Translations under genes and position numbers: made by a program
Shown here: positions 36,060 to 46,188 of the stretch, piece after piece
Position numbering within the stretch: position 1 is the first letter of the stretch
Layout: the number at the start of each line of letters is the position of its first letter
Source: Candidatus Colinaster equi
GTDB lineage: Bacteria; Bacillota; Clostridia; Lachnospirales; Lachnospiraceae
Direction of reading: 5' to 3'
DNA length: 64,000 nucleotides
Assembly (NCBI GenBank): GCA_018064425.1
Contig: JAGHVF010000011.1
Coordinates: forward strand, 1 to 64,000
The notes under the pieces: model-generated
Told to the model about the DNA's origin: nothing
The model's input: only the letters and a program-made list of their open reading frames with translations
Databases searched by the model: none

Positions 36060-37181
36060 TTATTCGAAAACAGCTAAAATCATCGTCTGATTAAGATGCT
36101 CGTATTCATATTGTTCTCCATAACCGGAGAATCCGATATAGGTTCCATATTCGCTAAGTACTTCGACAAAATCACCCATTATTTCCTGTTCGTTAAAATA
36201 TCTTGTTCGTGACAAGCAATTAACAACAATCGAAAATGACGGATTTACCACCTTTGTTTTAACAGCATTAGCTGTTCTGTTCCATACTTCTTTGGGATCA
36301 TCCGGCTCCAGTAAAACAAGCTTTGAATAATTATGAATACGTGAATAGTATGATAACTGTCCATCCGGATATACAACATTGTGCTCTGTAATATAGATAT
36401 TGTCACCGTCAATTCTGCCTACCGGATGCATAGATGTATAATTAAACAGCTTGTTAACAGGCACGCCTAAGGCTGCCGCAACAACCTCCGCCGCCGGTCT
36501 GTTATTATATTCATATACTGTTCTGTCGTCACAATCAACATCTGTTGCAACCATAATATGTTCTGTAGGCTTAAACATATTTTCCTTGAAAAGTCTTATC
36601 TTTCCATGCGTATTCTTAATAATGACAAATGCGCACGCATCATTGTATACTATGCCGTTTAGTGCTACAAAAGATGCATTTATTCCGTCAGGCGCACCTG
36701 CTGTACCACCAAAAATCGGAATTTGCTTCTCAGCAAACGTTATCTTAAACGCATCCATTATCAGTTCTTCGCCACCGCTGAATGCAGTTGTAAATTCAAA
36801 GCAGCATGTATTATCAAGGTTCTCACCAATCTTATCTATGGCATTTCTTATGGTCTCTTTATATCGTAGCGGATATCTGTCAATCTCCAAAATGATGCCT
36901 GATGCAATCTCAATACCTGAATAAATTGCAAGCGCAGTAACTGCATTAGGATTATATCCCTTTGACGAAAGAACAACATACGAAGACATTCCGATAACGG
37001 TTGTATTCGGAAATGCTTGAGCCAAATGACGTGAAAACCACGTGAAATTCAAATAATCCGTTGTAAAAAAGATAAGCTTCGGAGCTTTTTCATCTCCGTC
37101 TTTTTGCAGAGTTTTCTTAATCTCCTCCATTGCAACTGCCGTATCTTTTGCATCACTAAAAGCAATTCTTGTTCTGTCCAT
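36060..37181 (-). CDS. FIST-domain sensory protein
   Basis: 373 residues, soluble, no signal peptide or membrane helix. The N-terminal half matches FIST_N (LIFFTTDYLNF, TVIGMSSYVVLSSKG, CFEFTTAFSGGEE, FGGTAGAPDG) and the C-terminal half FIST_C (VPVNKLFNYTSMHPVGR, SIVVNCLSRTRYFNEQE, YIGFSGYGEQYEYEHLNQT). FIST domains are thought to bind small ligands such as amino acids and occur with signalling outputs. This one has no output domain and lies 12 bases before the hydrogenase-like EAL protein, so it may act as its partner. Ribosome site GGGGAGAG. Confidence 0.88.
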   Translation of the reverse strand: MDRTRIAFSDAKDTAVAMEEIKKTLQKDGDEKAPKLIFFTTDYLNFTWFSRHLAQAFPNTTVIGMSSYVVLSSKGYNPNAVTALAIYSGIEIASGIILEIDRYPLRYKETIRNAIDKIGENLDNTCCFEFTTAFSGGEELIMDAFKITFAEKQIPIFGGTAGAPDGINASFVALNGIVYNDACAFVIIKNTHGKIRLFKENMFKPTEHIMVATDVDCDDRTVYEYNNRPAAEVVAAALGVPVNKLFNYTSMHPVGRIDGDNIYITEHNVVYPDGQLSYYSRIHNYSKLVLLEPDDPKEVWNRTANAVKTKVVNPSFSIVVNCLSRTRYFNEQEIMGDFVEVLSEYGTYIGFSGYGEQYEYEHLNQTMILAVFE

Positions 37182-37207
37182 AGCGTAAACTCTCCCCTAA
37201 TACACAC

Positions 37208-39502
37208 TTATATTCTGGCTGTAAACAACTCCAAATTACCCTTAACTTTTATCTTGTTTTTTCTTCTCGGTACAAAAATGCAATCACCCTTATTAATGAC
37301 CATATGTGTCTTTTCAGCTATTAACTCTCCGCATCCGTCAAGTACCATCACCGCATAAAACGACTCTTCACCCGTATCCAGCAAATACGTCTTATTTACT
37401 TCAACATGTTCGCATTCAAAATACTTACATGCGACATTACCTTTGTATGCACTGTAATCAAGTACATCCAATGCCTTTTCAACATCTAACTGACGCTTAT
37501 TACCATACTTATCGACACGATTATAATCATATAATCTATATGTTGAATTAGAATTCTGTTGCACTTCACATATAAGTACGCCCTTACCGATGGCATGCAC
37601 TGTTCCGGCCGGAATAAAATAGTCTTCACCCGCGTGAACCTTAACTTTATTAAGTAAATCTACAATGCTTCCGTCAGAAAGTCCCTGAAGCACTTCTTCC
37701 TTAGTTACATCTTTACGAAAGCCCATATAGATACAGCTATCCTTGGCCGCTTCGATTATATGCCATAATTCGCTTTTTCCGTATTCATTCTCATGCTCCA
37801 AAGCATAATCATCTCCGGGATGAACCTGCACGGACAAATCTTCTTTGGCATCAATCAACTTAATAAGTAGCGGAAATGTCCTATAATTCTGATATTTCCA
37901 GCCAAGATTCTCCGCGCCGATTTTGGTCAGATATTCGCCAAAGGTCATTCCTTTATATCTGCCGGAAGCAACAACGCTCTGTCCATCGGGATGTGCCGAT
38001 AATTCCCACGACTCCGCAATAACATCATAATCACAATGCTTATCATATTTTTCTCTAAGCTTATTTCCACCCCATAAATAATCCTTATAGGCAGGCTGCA
38101 GCTTAATAAACGGCTCCATTGTATATCCCAAAGCTGTCTCGCTCGGTGTTTCGGTCGGAACCGTAACAAAATCTTCCGAATCAATATTCATACCGGTTGC
38201 CGTCTCAATGATTATTAACGGTGCTTCACCCGTACAAGATATCTGATGTGGTGTACCGGCCGAAATAGCAAAGGAATCTCCAACTTTAATATTATAATTC
38301 TTATCACCTATAACTGCCTTGCCTGTACCGCCAATAACAGTTAAATTCTCATTTCTTTCACTATGTGAATGCGGAACAATTGTTTTACCCGGAAGAATTG
38401 ACAGCTTTCTTACCTGATAACCTGTTTTGGGATCTTCTTCCAGGATTTTTGATTCTCCCCACACTCTGTAAAAAAGCCTGCTTTTATTAAAATATCCCCA
38501 TAAACTTTGGGATTGCAAAATAATCTCTTTTAAATCGTTACTTTCGCCTTTTTTGCCAATATAAGTTGCATCTTCCGTATTAACAACCAAAATATCGTTC
38601 AAATGATTAACCAATACCAAGCGGTCATTGCATCTGTTAATAACGGTTGTATTCTCGCACTTATTGGCAATCAATTGGTTTTCAAACTCACTGCTTAATT
38701 TTACATCCACCAAATCGTCAAGACTTCCGACATCCTTCCAATCAAATCCGATTTTAACCACCTTACCGATTGAAGTATGTTCAAATAATGACGCTTCGAT
38801 AGAAGCATTATCAATCATATCCAGTGCTTTTTTTGAATAATATATCTTATTACCAACAGTCTCCTTTGATAAATATGCCTTCTCACATTTTGCAAGCATA
38901 TCTCCGGTCGTTTTTCTGATCTCATTAAGGAATGTTCCGATTGAAAACATAAACATTCCCGTATTTGTGTAATACTTGCCGTCTTCTCTATATTTTTGAG
39001 CTTCCTTATCAGTTGGCTTGCCTGTAAATTTAACAATATCTTCTCCCGAATGCTTTATACATCCGAATCTGATATCCGCAGACACCATTTCCTTGCCAAA
39101 CGCAACCAAATATCCCTCTTTAGCAAGTTCTTTTCCTCTCAAAATATCATCTTTGTACTTTTCACCACTAATAAGATTATCACTGGAAACCACAAAAAGG
39201 ATTTCGGAATCAGGTAAAGAAAGGGCAGATAAAACAATCGGAGCCGAAGTATTACGCCCCGTCTCCTCATATATGCACCGATACGTCAATCCGTTAAAAG
39301 CCTTCATCTGGTTCTCAATTATTGACTCATACGCCGAACTTGTCGATATAATAAACTCATCGCAAAAAGCCATATTTCTGGCAACTGTTTCCTGAAATAT
39401 GGAGTGATTATTCTTTATCTGTATAAACTGCTTCGGATAATTTTTACGAGAAAGAGGCCACATTCTGTCGCCTCTTCCTCCTGCAAGTATCAAACACTTC
39501 AT
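37208..39502 (-). CDS. Mannose-1-phosphate guanylyltransferase / type II and type I phosphomannose isomerase fusion
   Basis: 764 residues. Residues 1-~270 are a nucleotidyltransferase (LAGGRGDRMWPLSRKNYPKQF-type start) forming GDP-mannose from GTP and mannose-1-P. Residues ~350-430 are a cupin of the type II PMI kind found at the end of ManC/AlgA (IVPHSHSERNENLTVI, AGTPHQI). Residues ~460-764 are a complete class I ManA (YLWGGNKLREKY, VQVHPGDDYA, GKSELWHIIEA, IPAGTVHAIGKG), which interconverts fructose-6-P and mannose-6-P. Having both isomerase types in one chain is unusual. Phosphomannomutase would have to come from elsewhere. It lies nine bases after pilZ, so supply of GDP-mannose for polysaccharide may be tied to c-di-GMP signalling. 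Confidence 0.9.
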   Translation of the reverse strand: MKCLILAGGRGDRMWPLSRKNYPKQFIQIKNNHSIFQETVARNMAFCDEFIISTSSAYESIIENQMKAFNGLTYRCIYEETGRNTSAPIVLSALSLPDSEILFVVSSDNLISGEKYKDDILRGKELAKEGYLVAFGKEMVSADIRFGCIKHSGEDIVKFTGKPTDKEAQKYREDGKYYTNTGMFMFSIGTFLNEIRKTTGDMLAKCEKAYLSKETVGNKIYYSKKALDMIDNASIEASLFEHTSIGKVVKIGFDWKDVGSLDDLVDVKLSSEFENQLIANKCENTTVINRCNDRLVLVNHLNDILVVNTEDATYIGKKGESNDLKEIILQSQSLWGYFNKSRLFYRVWGESKILEEDPKTGYQVRKLSILPGKTIVPHSHSERNENLTVIGGTGKAVIGDKNYNIKVGDSFAISAGTPHQISCTGEAPLIIIETATGMNIDSEDFVTVPTETPSETALGYTMEPFIKLQPAYKDYLWGGNKLREKYDKHCDYDVIAESWELSAHPDGQSVVASGRYKGMTFGEYLTKIGAENLGWKYQNYRTFPLLIKLIDAKEDLSVQVHPGDDYALEHENEYGKSELWHIIEAAKDSCIYMGFRKDVTKEEVLQGLSDGSIVDLLNKVKVHAGEDYFIPAGTVHAIGKGVLICEVQQNSNSTYRLYDYNRVDKYGNKRQLDVEKALDVLDYSAYKGNVACKYFECEHVEVNKTYLLDTGEESFYAVMVLDGCGELIAEKTHMVINKGDCIFVPRRKNKIKVKGNLELFTARI

Positions 39503-39511
39503 ATATAACCT

Positions 39512-39856
39512 TTATTGTTTCTGTGCATTATTTATCGTCTGATAAATCTCAATTCTCTGAGAATCCATCTCCGGCATACCAATAAATATCGCACCATAAT
39601 CAAATGTATCATCTCTTTTGACAATACGAACAATCTCCATAAACGAATGAATAACTTCCTTTGTCCAAATAGTAAGAAAGCCTTCATACACTGCACCGAT
39701 TTCCAATTTCTCTGTGCATGCAAATCCTACTCCCGCTTTGGATACATCAGTAATTTCAATAGCAACCTCTTTTGCCTCAGACACACCGTTTAACTGCTTA
39801 ATAATAAGTCTTGATGTAAGTTCGGTTCTCTCAGCTTTTCTCTTCTCGCTTCCCAT
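39512..39856 (-). CDS. PilZ-domain c-di-GMP receptor
   Basis: 114 residues, a single PilZ domain. The binding motifs are present: RxxxR-type KRKAERTEL at the N-terminus and DVSKAGVGF (D/NxSxxG). It should bind c-di-GMP and act on a partner. First gene of the operon with ManC/ManA, FIST and the EAL sensor. ATG at 39856 has GGAGG eleven bases upstream. Confidence 0.9.
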   Translation of the reverse strand: MGSEKRKAERTELTSRLIIKQLNGVSEAKEVAIEITDVSKAGVGFACTEKLEIGAVYEGFLTIWTKEVIHSFMEIVRIVKRDDTFDYGAIFIGMPEMDSQRIEIYQTINNAQKQ

Positions 39857-39907
39857 AGAAAATCAACCTCCGCTCGGGTTCTCCCCGTCAAATACATTAA
39901 CATAACT

Positions 39908-39936
39908 ATTATACGCGAAATGTCGCTATTTGTCCA
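39908..39936 (-). promoter_or_regulatory. Promoter of the pilZ-manCA-FIST-EAL operon
   Basis: Minus strand -35 TGGACA (39931-39936), 17-base spacer, perfect -10 TATAAT (39908-39913). It starts at the queA stop codon. Confidence 0.75.
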
Positions 39937-40962
39937 TTATCGTATGAACATAGCATCACCAAACGAGAAAAATCTGTATTTTTCCTCAATTGCTTCCGCA
40001 TACGCATTCATAATATTATCTTTACCTGCCAAAGCAGATACAAGCATTACAAGTGTCGACTCCGGTAAATGGAAATTGGTAATCAACGCATCCAACACTT
40101 TGAATTTATATCCCGGATATATAAATATCTCGGTATTATCTTCGCATTCATGTAATATACCGTTTTCATCGGCCGCGCTTTCTATCGTTCTGCAGCTGGT
40201 CGTTCCGACACAAATTACACGTCCGCCCCTTGCCTTCGCGGCATTAATTTTATCTGCGGCTTCCTTCGTAATCATATAGAATTCCGAATGCATATGATGA
40301 TTTGTCACATCATCCACCTTTACAGGTCTAAATGTTCCGAGACCGACATGTAACGTGACATACGCAATATCTACACCTTTATCTTCAATCTTTTGTAACA
40401 GCTCTTTTGTAAAATGCAGTCCGGCAGTTGGTGCAGCCGCGCTTCCGTCATATTTTGCATATACAGTCTGATATCGGTTTTTTTCTTTCAATTCATGCGT
40501 TATATACGGCGGCAAAGGCATCTGACCAAGCTTATCAAGAATCTCTTCAAAAATTCCCTCATATTCGAATTTTACCAATCTGTTGCCTTCTTCCAAAACA
40601 TCCATAATTTCGGCTTTCAGCAATCCATCGCCAAATACCACTCTTGCACCCGGGCGAAGTTTTTTACCGGGTTTAACCAAAGTTTCCCATGTATTATCGC
40701 TCATTCGTTTTAGTAAAAAGACCTCAACACCTGCTCCGGTATCTTCCTTCACTCCAAGCAAACGTGCCGGGATAACCTTTGTATTATTTAAAACTAAGCA
40801 ATCACCCGCCCTAAGCATATCAACTATATCTCTGAAAATATGATGCTCTGTTGCGCCCGTATCCTTATCAAGACACAAAAGACGTGATGCGCTTCTATCC
40901 TCCAACGGATCCTGAGCTATTAATTCTTTTGGCAAATCAAAATAGAAATCACTGGTTTTCAT
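39937..40962 (-). CDS. queA: S-adenosylmethionine:tRNA ribosyltransferase-isomerase QueA
   Basis: 341 residues, normal length. It transfers and rearranges the ribosyl group of SAM onto preQ1 at the wobble position of tRNA, the penultimate step of queuosine formation. Typical segments: [30 protein letters not shown]-like [13 protein letters not shown], and [15 protein letters not shown]. The start ATG overlaps the aminopeptidase stop by one base (TAATG), so translation is probably coupled. It ends the T-box-led pheST operon. tgt is not in the window. Confidence 0.97.
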   Translation of the reverse strand: MKTSDFYFDLPKELIAQDPLEDRSASRLLCLDKDTGATEHHIFRDIVDMLRAGDCLVLNNTKVIPARLLGVKEDTGAGVEVFLLKRMSDNTWETLVKPGKKLRPGARVVFGDGLLKAEIMDVLEEGNRLVKFEYEGIFEEILDKLGQMPLPPYITHELKEKNRYQTVYAKYDGSAAAPTAGLHFTKELLQKIEDKGVDIAYVTLHVGLGTFRPVKVDDVTNHHMHSEFYMITKEAADKINAAKARGGRVICVGTTSCRTIESAADENGILHECEDNTEIFIYPGYKFKVLDALITNFHLPESTLVMLVSALAGKDNIMNAYAEAIEEKYRFFSFGDAMFIR

Positions 40963-42359
40963 TATTTCCCCATTTCAGAAAGGAATACTTTGTATCCTTC
41001 AAATGTTTCATATACATCAGCTTTACTTATCGCTTCAAAAGGAGCATGCATATTAAGAACAGCAACACCGCAGTCAATAACGTTCATTCCGTATAAAGCA
41101 AGAACATATGCTATTGTTCCACCGCCGCCTACATCGACTTTACCGATTTCTCCTGTTTGAAAAATAACACCCTTTTCATCGAAAATCTTTCTAAGTGCGG
41201 CAATATATTCCGCATTGGCATCATTTGAACCGGATTTACCTCTGGAGCCGGTATATTTACTGAATACCATACCGCCGCCAAGTACAGATGCATTTTTCTT
41301 TTCGAATTTATCAGCATAAGACGGATCAAATGCCGCACAAACATCAGAACTTAACATATAAGAAGCTGCCATACATCTCTTTAACATCAATTCACTGTAT
41401 TCACCATTAATAAGGTTAATTAATTCCGCAACCGAATTGGCATAGAATTCGGAACGCATTCCTGTCGCTCCTACGCTTCCGATTTCCTCTTTATCAACCA
41501 AAATCAAGCTTGTAGTTCTTGTCGGCTTTTTCACCTCAAGCATAGCCATAAGTGATGGATAAGCGCACACTCTGTCATCATGACCATACCCCAGTACCAT
41601 ACTCTTATCAATTCCTGCTTCTCTTGCTCTTCCTGCGGGAACCACTTCAAGTTCTGCCGATACAAAATCATCTTCTTCAATGTCATATTGCATCTTTAAT
41701 AATTTTAGAATGTTGTTCTTTACCGCTTCTTTTTTATCTTCATCAGCTCCATTAAGAGGCATACTGCCGACAACTATGTCAAGTGCTTCACCCTCGATAA
41801 CTTTAGAAGCTTTCTTTTCCAATTGTTCGGATGCCAAATGAATAAGCAAATCCGAAATGAAAAATACCGGATCATCTTCATCTTCACCAATATTTATTTC
41901 TACAATTGTGCCGTCTTTTTTTGCCACTACGCCGTGAATAGCCAAAGGTAACGTAACCCACTGATACTTTTTAACGCCACCGTAATAGTGAGTATCAAGA
42001 TACGCTATTTTGTCTGTTTCATACAACGGATTCTGTTTAATATCTAATCTGGGGCTATCAATATGCGCACCAAGAATATTCATTCCATGCTCAATAGGTT
42101 CTGTTCCTACCGTGAACGCTACAACAGATTTATTCATACATACAGAATACACTCTGTCTCCGGCCTTTAAACGCTTATTACTTGCAATCGCCTTATCCAA
42201 TTCAATAAAGCCCGCATCTTCAAGCATATTAACCGCCAAATCGGTACATTCTCTTTCAGTTTTTCCATCAGATATAAAATCAATGTATTTTTTTGCAAAT
42301 GTATCAATCTGCTTTACTTTCTTTTGATTAGCACTTTCCCATACATTTCTATTATTCAT
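40962..42359 (-). CDS. M18 family aminopeptidase
   Basis: 465 residues, typical for M18 (aspartyl aminopeptidase / aminopeptidase I) zinc enzymes. Metal-binding and active-site segments: [35 protein letters not shown] and LNMHAPFE. It removes N-terminal residues, often acidic, in the cytoplasm as a large oligomer. It lies 21 bases after pheT with a GGAG ribosome site and overlaps queA, so it likely shares the Phe T-box control. Confidence 0.93.
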   Translation of the reverse strand: MNNRNVWESANQKKVKQIDTFAKKYIDFISDGKTERECTDLAVNMLEDAGFIELDKAIASNKRLKAGDRVYSVCMNKSVVAFTVGTEPIEHGMNILGAHIDSPRLDIKQNPLYETDKIAYLDTHYYGGVKKYQWVTLPLAIHGVVAKKDGTIVEINIGEDEDDPVFFISDLLIHLASEQLEKKASKVIEGEALDIVVGSMPLNGADEDKKEAVKNNILKLLKMQYDIEEDDFVSAELEVVPAGRAREAGIDKSMVLGYGHDDRVCAYPSLMAMLEVKKPTRTTSLILVDKEEIGSVGATGMRSEFYANSVAELINLINGEYSELMLKRCMAASYMLSSDVCAAFDPSYADKFEKKNASVLGGGMVFSKYTGSRGKSGSNDANAEYIAALRKIFDEKGVIFQTGEIGKVDVGGGGTIAYVLALYGMNVIDCGVAVLNMHAPFEAISKADVYETFEGYKVFLSEMGK

Positions 42360-42380
42360 GGTACGCTCCTATCTGTCACA

Positions 42381-44804
42381 TTACTGACGAAGTTCTATTC
42401 CAAGACCTTCCAATCCGTTAAGTATTTTCTTCATTGCACCGTTTACATCATTATCTTCAAGAGTTCTGTCTTTAGCTCTAAATGTAATATTGTATGCAAT
42501 TGACTTAAAGCCACTCTTAATCTGTTCGCCTTCATATACATCGAAAAGTGAATATGACTCAAGTATCTTTCCGCCTCGCTGTGCAATCATTGCCTCAATA
42601 TCACCAACAAGAATTTCCTTCGGTACAACCATAGAAATATCTCTGCTTACAGCCGGATATTTTGCAACGCCCTCATACTTTCTGTCAAATGAAGCCTGTG
42701 GCACAATATTTGGCATATCCAAAACAGCTACATATGCCTTCGTTCCAATTTCATAGTTATCAAGCACTTCCGGATGAACTTCACCCAAATATCCGCAAAC
42801 TTTACCACCATAACATATATTGGCCTGTCTACCCGGATGCAGGAATTTCTTTGAAGATTTCGGATCATATATTATCTTATTGCTCATTCCGATACTATCA
42901 AAGAATTCTTCAACAACACCCTTCATAGTGAAGAAATCTCCGTCTCCGTAGAATCCCAGAGTAAACTGCATACGTTCATCAGGGCTTTCTGTAAGAGGCA
43001 AACTCTTAGGCAAATAAATGTTGGCAAGCTCGTACAATTTTGCATCCTTGTTACGTCTGTTATAGTTGGTTGACAAGCTTGTAAGCATACCGTTAAGTGA
43101 AATTGTACGCATAATTTTGTAGTCTTCGCCAAGCGGATTACTTATCTCTATTGCATTTCTAAGTACATCATTTTCGTCAAGGCACAACTTATCAAATACT
43201 TTAGGGCTTTCAAATGAATAACACATTCCCTGTGAAAATCCGCAGTATTCGGCAACTTCTCTGGCCTTAGCTTCGATTCGCTGCTTAAAGCTGATTTTAC
43301 CTGTAGTTGCTTCACCGCTCGGAAGTGTTGACGGAATCTTATCATATCCGTAAAAGCGAGCAACTTCCTCTGCCAAGTCAGCCAGTCCTTCAAGGTCCTG
43401 TCTAAATGAAGGTACTGTAAGCATATTCGTTGACTTATCATACTCAAGTTTAAGCTTTGCAAAAATATCAAGCATATCCTCAGCCGGTACATCTGTGCCG
43501 AGAAGTTCATTAATTCTACCCGGTCTGAACTCAAGTTTTCTAAGTTCTTTAAGTGGAACGCATACATCAACAACGCCTCCCACAACTTCACCGCAGCCTA
43601 ATTCTTCTATCAGTGAACAAGCTCTGTTAATTGCATCATATGCATTACGAGGATCCAATCCTTTTTCAAATTTTCCCGATGCATCGGTTCTAAGTCCGAG
43701 TCTTTTTGCTGATTTTCTGATATTAGCACCGTTAAATGTTGCCGCTTCGAAAAGCAATGTTGTTGCACTGTCAGTAATCTTACTGTTCTCTCCGCCCATA
43801 ATGCCTGCAATACCGATTTGTTTTTCGGCGTCACAAATCATAAGCATATTGTCATCAAGAGCTCGCATTGTGCCATCAAGTGTCATAAATTCATCGCCGT
43901 TAGCAGCTCTCTTTACAACAATCTTATGTCCTGCCACAGTATCAAGATCATATGCATGCATAGGCTGACCATACTCTTCCATTACATAATTGGTAATATC
44001 AACAATATTATTGATTGGTCTGATTCCGCTGGCCGCCAAACGTCTCTGCATCCACTTCGGGCTCGGTCCGATTTTGATATTTTTAACAACTCTTGCGCAA
44101 TATCTTGAGCAAAGCTCTGTATCGGCAACTTCTACCTTCACATAATCATTTACATCTTCGTTATTGCCTTTAACATTAACCGTAGGCATAACAAACGGCT
44201 TATCAAATGTTACCGCAGCCTCCAATGCAATTCCAATTACACTGTAACAATCTACTCTGTTTGATGTAATCTCATACTCAAAAACCGTATCATTAAGTCC
44301 AAGTGCTGCGATAGCATCATCACCGGGCTTAACATCACCATCTTTGAAAATATACACTCCGTCTTCGGGAGCTTCCGGATAGAAGTCTCTGCTACTGCCC
44401 AGTTCTTCAATTCCACACATCATGCCATAGCTTTCAACGCCACGCAATTTTCCGTTCTTAATCGGTATACCGTCTTCCGGAAGCGGTCCGCCGTCATGTC
44501 CGCCGGCAACTTTTCCACCGTCCAAAACTATAGGAATCAAGTCTCCGACTCCCACATTCTGAGCACCTGTAACAATCTGAAGAGTCTCCGTTCCGACATC
44601 CACTTGGCAAACAATCAATTTATCTGCATCCGGATGTTTTTCCGTACTCATTATTTTTCCGACAACAATCTTTGCAAGATTCTTATCAAGGCATTCAAAT
44701 GTCTCCACTTTTGTACCTGTAAGCGTCATTCTATCCAAATATTCCTGAGGTGTACATTCCAACTCGGGAACATATGCCTTTATCCAACTTAATGCTGTAT
44801 TCAT
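42381..44804 (-). CDS. pheT: Phenylalanyl-tRNA synthetase beta subunit
   Basis: 807 residues, full length. The N-terminal tRNA-binding EMAP/OB domain reads VVGKIMSTEKHPDADKL; then the B3/B4 editing domain, B5 (FEKGLDPRNAY region), the catalytic-like core and the C-terminal ferredoxin-like anticodon-binding domain (YPAVSRDISMVVP ... FRAKDRTLEDNDVN). Forms the alpha2-beta2 enzyme with PheS. 24 bases after pheS. Confidence 0.97.
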   Translation of the reverse strand: MNTALSWIKAYVPELECTPQEYLDRMTLTGTKVETFECLDKNLAKIVVGKIMSTEKHPDADKLIVCQVDVGTETLQIVTGAQNVGVGDLIPIVLDGGKVAGGHDGGPLPEDGIPIKNGKLRGVESYGMMCGIEELGSSRDFYPEAPEDGVYIFKDGDVKPGDDAIAALGLNDTVFEYEITSNRVDCYSVIGIALEAAVTFDKPFVMPTVNVKGNNEDVNDYVKVEVADTELCSRYCARVVKNIKIGPSPKWMQRRLAASGIRPINNIVDITNYVMEEYGQPMHAYDLDTVAGHKIVVKRAANGDEFMTLDGTMRALDDNMLMICDAEKQIGIAGIMGGENSKITDSATTLLFEAATFNGANIRKSAKRLGLRTDASGKFEKGLDPRNAYDAINRACSLIEELGCGEVVGGVVDVCVPLKELRKLEFRPGRINELLGTDVPAEDMLDIFAKLKLEYDKSTNMLTVPSFRQDLEGLADLAEEVARFYGYDKIPSTLPSGEATTGKISFKQRIEAKAREVAEYCGFSQGMCYSFESPKVFDKLCLDENDVLRNAIEISNPLGEDYKIMRTISLNGMLTSLSTNYNRRNKDAKLYELANIYLPKSLPLTESPDERMQFTLGFYGDGDFFTMKGVVEEFFDSIGMSNKIIYDPKSSKKFLHPGRQANICYGGKVCGYLGEVHPEVLDNYEIGTKAYVAVLDMPNIVPQASFDRKYEGVAKYPAVSRDISMVVPKEILVGDIEAMIAQRGGKILESYSLFDVYEGEQIKSGFKSIAYNITFRAKDRTLEDNDVNGAMKKILNGLEGLGIELRQ

Positions 44805-44828
44805 ATCCTTTATCCTCTCTATCCAAAA

Positions 44829-45848
44829 TTAGAATTGCTTAAGAAATCTCACATCATTTTCATACAACAATCTCATATCATCAATCTCATATTTAAGCAG
44901 TGCAATTCTCTCAAGTCCGATACCAAATGCAAATCCGCTGTATTCCTCCGGATCAATTTTGCTCATCTTAAGCACATTCGGATGAACAAGTCCGCATCCA
45001 AGTATTTCAATCCAACCGGTTCCTTTACAGAATCTGCAGCCTGCACCACCGCATTTAAAACAGCTTACATCCATTTCGGCACTCGGCTCGGTAAAATTAA
45101 AATGATGAGGTCTGAATCTTACCTTTGTATCTTCGCCAAACAGCTCCTTGGCAAACTCTGCAAGTGTTCCCTTTAAGTCTGCAAATGTAATATGCTTATC
45201 AATAACAAGTCCTTCAATCTGATGGAACGATGGTGAATGTGTAGCATCAACCTCATCCGATCTGAATACTCTTCCGGGAGCAATCATTCTTATTGGCAAA
45301 TTGCCTTTTTCCATAACATGAACCTGAGTTCCGGATGTCTGCGTTCTGAGCAAATACTCTCCGTTAATATAGAACGTATCCTGCTCATCCTTTGCCGGAT
45401 GATCTGCCGGAATATTAAGTGCTTCAAAATTATAATAATCAGTCTCTATTTCCGGACCTTCAATAACCTCATATCCCATACCGATAAAGATATTCTGCAC
45501 TTCTTCCTGCGTTGTAATATTAGGATGACGATGTCCTACTATATTCTTCTTTGCAGGCAATGTTACATCAATAACTTCTGCCTTCATCGTCATTTCACGT
45601 TTGATATTCTCAAGTTTCTTAGTTGCCTCTTCCAATATTCTTTCAATTTCCGCTCTTGTCTCATTAACAAGCTGGCCAACCTTAGGTCTGTCTTCCGGTG
45701 CAACATCCTTCATTCCTTTAAGTACTGCTGTCAATTCACCCTTTTTTCCAAGAAAATTGACTCTCACGTCATTAAGTGCATCAAGTGCATCAGATTTTGC
45801 TATTTGCTCAATAGCTTCTTTTTTGATTTGTTCAAGCTTTTCTTTCAT
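44829..45848 (-). CDS. pheS: Phenylalanyl-tRNA synthetase alpha subunit
   Basis: 339 residues. An N-terminal coiled coil that grips tRNA is followed by the class II catalytic core: motif 2 FRSDEVDATHSPSFHQIEG and motif 3 GFAFGIGLERIALLKY; phenylalanine pocket near AEMDVSCFKCGGAGC, where two CxxC pairs form a small knob seen in many bacterial PheS. ATG at 45848 has AAGGAGG. Controlled by the T-box leader directly upstream. Confidence 0.98.
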   Translation of the reverse strand: MKEKLEQIKKEAIEQIAKSDALDALNDVRVNFLGKKGELTAVLKGMKDVAPEDRPKVGQLVNETRAEIERILEEATKKLENIKREMTMKAEVIDVTLPAKKNIVGHRHPNITTQEEVQNIFIGMGYEVIEGPEIETDYYNFEALNIPADHPAKDEQDTFYINGEYLLRTQTSGTQVHVMEKGNLPIRMIAPGRVFRSDEVDATHSPSFHQIEGLVIDKHITFADLKGTLAEFAKELFGEDTKVRFRPHHFNFTEPSAEMDVSCFKCGGAGCRFCKGTGWIEILGCGLVHPNVLKMSKIDPEEYSGFAFGIGLERIALLKYEIDDMRLLYENDVRFLKQF

Positions 45849-45874
45849 TAATTATCCAAACCTCCTTAAAAAAT

Positions 45875-45906
45875 AAAAAAAACCTAAAGTGCATCTACAC
45901 TTTAGG
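45875..45906 (-). terminator. T-box terminator
   Basis: CCTAAAGTG / CACTTTAGG hairpin with six-base loop, followed by TTTTTTTT on the minus strand, just before the pheS ribosome site; competes with the T-box antiterminator. Confidence 0.93.
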
Positions 45907-46141
45907 GACGAAATTGCTTCCGCGGTACCACCCTTATTCCCATATCCTGGGCTCTTAATTAGGACTTAACGCATCCATACGATTATGACTACTCACAAAA
46001 TGCTTCACCATAACAGCTCCGGTGTGAAATTCATATATACACATTGACGTAAACAGGCTTCCAGCCGATGACCTGTTCTCTCTTACACGTGTATGCACAA
46101 CTACTATGCCAAAACGGCTCACCATCATTGCTTTTATATAC
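45875..46141 (-). promoter_or_regulatory. T-box leader (tRNA-Phe) of the pheST-M18-queA operon
   Basis: The minus strand carries the hallmark GGGTGGTACCGCGG (45920-45933) followed by the terminator stem, the AGAGA box AAGAGAGAACAGG and a specifier loop TGAATTTCACACC in which TTC (46026-46028) reads as a phenylalanine codon. Uncharged tRNA-Phe should bind and favour antitermination. This accounts for the ~340 bases between pheS and the YihY-family gene. The ORF called here in the track is not real. Confidence 0.95.
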
Positions 46142-46147
46142 GTTTGT

Positions 46148-46176
46148 ATAATAACTTTATGTTTATCAAAAGTCAA
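46148..46176 (-). promoter_or_regulatory. Promoter of the T-box operon
   Basis: Minus strand -35 TTGACT (46171-46176), 17-base spacer, -10 TATTAT (46148-46153); RNA would start near 46141, giving a T-box leader of normal length. Confidence 0.8.
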
Positions 46177-46188
46177 GTCGGATTTGTC

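Noticed and set aside
45955-46176. 73-residue ORF 45955-46176
   Set aside because: It lies wholly in the T-box leader and its promoter; the RNA motifs explain the sequence.
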